Assembly (NCBI GenBank): GCA_937923625.1
Contig: CALDTV010000010.1
Location: 1 to 64,000, forward strand
Direction of reading: 5' to 3'
From: an uncultured Alphaproteobacteria bacterium
Lineage (GTDB): Bacteria > Pseudomonadota > Alphaproteobacteria > Micavibrionales > Micavibrionaceae
Length of the DNA: 64,000 nucleotides
The notes below the pieces were generated by a model, which worked only from the letters and a program-made list of their open reading frames with translations, had not been told where the DNA came from and did not search any database. Position numbers and translations under genes: made by a program. Shown here in pieces: positions 63,116-64,000 of the stretch (the first letter of the stretch is position 1; each line of letters begins with the position of its first letter).

Positions 63116-64000
63116 ATGATTAAAATACCAGAATTCGTCAAGCCTTCGCAGTTTCAAACAGCAAAAGATGCCTGCGCGGCGATTATTGAGATTTACGACG
63201 CGCAAGTTGAGTATTTACGAACGGCTTTTGATGATTTCTCAAGCGGTGATATTCCGAAACAAAAAATTAGCGGTTATTACCCCTATTTAAAAATTGAAAT
63301 AACAGAATCGTCATTTAAAAAATTACAATCAGGCACAAAACATTCTTATGGTTTTGTTTCAAAACCAGGTGTGTATAAAACAACGTTAACGCGCCCTGAT
63401 ATTTTTGGACATTATTATTGTGAGCAAATCACCCATTTATTGGCCAATCATGATGGCGTGGTTGAAGTGGGGCTGAGTGATACCCCAATTCCCGTTCATT
63501 TTGCGCTGGGGGAAGAATTTCATTTAGAAAGTGACTTAAGCGAAGCGCAAATGGAAGCGTTGCCGAATTTATTCGATCAGCCAAATCTTGAAGTGATGGA
63601 TGATCAAATTGCCAATGCAACTTATATCGTTGGGGAGGGGAAGGCGAGCCCGCTGGCGCTCTTTACTGCACCGCGAACAGATTTAAGCGTGATGCGTCTA
63701 AAACATTATACGGGAACCAATGCTGCGCATTTTCAAAACTTTGTGATTTATACCAATTACCAATTTTACATTGATGAGTTTGTTAAGTTAGGAGAAGAGC
63801 GCGTTGGTGAAGAGGGATATACGGAATTTGTTCAACCGCCAAGTGATAAACGCCTACCGCAAATGCCTGCTTATCATTTAAAACGCGCCGATGGCAGCGG
63901 CATTACAATGATTAACATTGGTGTTGGGCCCTCTAACGCTAAAAATATTACGGATCATGTCGCGGTGTTGCGGCCGCATGCATGGCTGAAGCTGGGGCAT
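63116..64000 (+). CDS. amn: AMP nucleosidase, N-terminal part (runs off the window)
   Basis: The frame from the ATG at 63116 is open to the window end, 295 codons, and continues beyond. Amn splits AMP into adenine and ribose 5-phosphate, controlling AMP levels. Visible: FQTAKDACAAIIEIYDAQVE, the SGYYPYLKIEIT block, LTRPDIFGHYYCEQI, GLSDTPIPVHFALGE, RLKHYTGTNAAHFQNFVIYT and ITMINIGVGPSNAKNITDH. These match the N-terminal AMN-N domain and the start of the phosphorylase-like domain. The C-terminal catalytic part is outside. Confidence 0.88.
   Translation, partial: MIKIPEFVKPSQFQTAKDACAAIIEIYDAQVEYLRTAFDDFSSGDIPKQKISGYYPYLKIEITESSFKKLQSGTKHSYGFVSKPGVYKTTLTRPDIFGHYYCEQITHLLANHDGVVEVGLSDTPIPVHFALGEEFHLESDLSEAQMEALPNLFDQPNLEVMDDQIANATYIVGEGKASPLALFTAPRTDLSVMRLKHYTGTNAAHFQNFVIYTNYQFYIDEFVKLGEERVGEEGYTEFVQPPSDKRLPQMPAYHLKRADGSGITMINIGVGPSNAKNITDHVAVLRPHAWLKLGH

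Noticed and set aside
1-64000. CRISPR arrays, prophage or transposase genes
   Set aside because: No spaced direct repeats, phage structural genes or transposase motifs were seen on either strand.

Overview
The window looks like chromosome of a low-GC (about 40% by eye) Gram-negative alphaproteobacterium. The support is a DUF3126 gene (an alphaproteobacterial family), class II DAHP synthase, an olsB-olsA pair for ornithine lipids, lipid A and Kdo genes, glutathione reductase, and alphaproteobacterial-style RpoD, RpsP and RplS with low-complexity tails. The gene set resembles Micavibrio-like or other deep-branching alphaproteobacteria, but that placement is inference from memory of gene content, not a computed phylogeny. 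No CRISPR array, prophage, integron or insertion sequence with a transposase was seen.

Layout: 1-2848 is the end of dnaG and rpoD, whose product carries a very long Lys/Ala-rich N-terminal tail. 2863-10473 mixes an O-antigen ligase-like gene, a CAU tRNA, small lipoproteins, a solitary PIN protein, a GST, membrane proteins of unknown function, rpsD and trmJ. gltX follows (10473-11819). 11890-13028 is a small cluster of three ClpS-like genes, the middle one decayed. 13041-18776 holds nadE, a class II DAHP synthase, a GNAT gene with an in-frame stop, and gor. gor is the last gene of a minus-strand envelope operon waaA-lpxK-lpxL-gor (17409-21915). 22486-26682 is a minus-strand run of secreted or periplasmic proteins of unknown function in two paralogous families, plus a degenerate LytM/M23-type protein, headed by a DUF3126 gene. 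olsBA (26775-28380), a low-molecular-weight phosphatase and two periplasmic proteins follow.

31853-48978 is a 17-kb plus-strand MSHA-like type IV pilus locus. It encodes an assembly ATPase, a platform protein, PilM/GspL- and PilO/GspM-like proteins, a TPR protein, a methylase-only prepilin peptidase fragment, two PilT/PilU-type retraction ATPases, a secretin, the two halves of an ABC exporter, a membrane-anchored AraC-type regulator, and two tandem pilins, the second frameshifted. tRNA-Arg(ACG) lies just upstream.

49036-53004 is the minus-strand leuC-HD-leuD-leuB group, with an HD-GYP-like gene and a palindromic interspersed repeat inside it. 53160-58253 contains a small secreted protein and the rplS / trmD-rimM-rpsP / ffh translation and export block, in which an opposite-strand orphan gene separates trmD from rplS. 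58429-64000 carries alr, mtaB, ftsY and the start of amn.

The most novel items are the ClpS-like trio without recognisable N-degron pocket residues, one member of which shares a 19-bp promoter block with an unrelated secreted-protein gene 41 kb away; the secreted-protein cluster at 22.5-26.6 kb; and the ABC exporter, membrane AraC regulator and truncated PilD inside the pilus locus.
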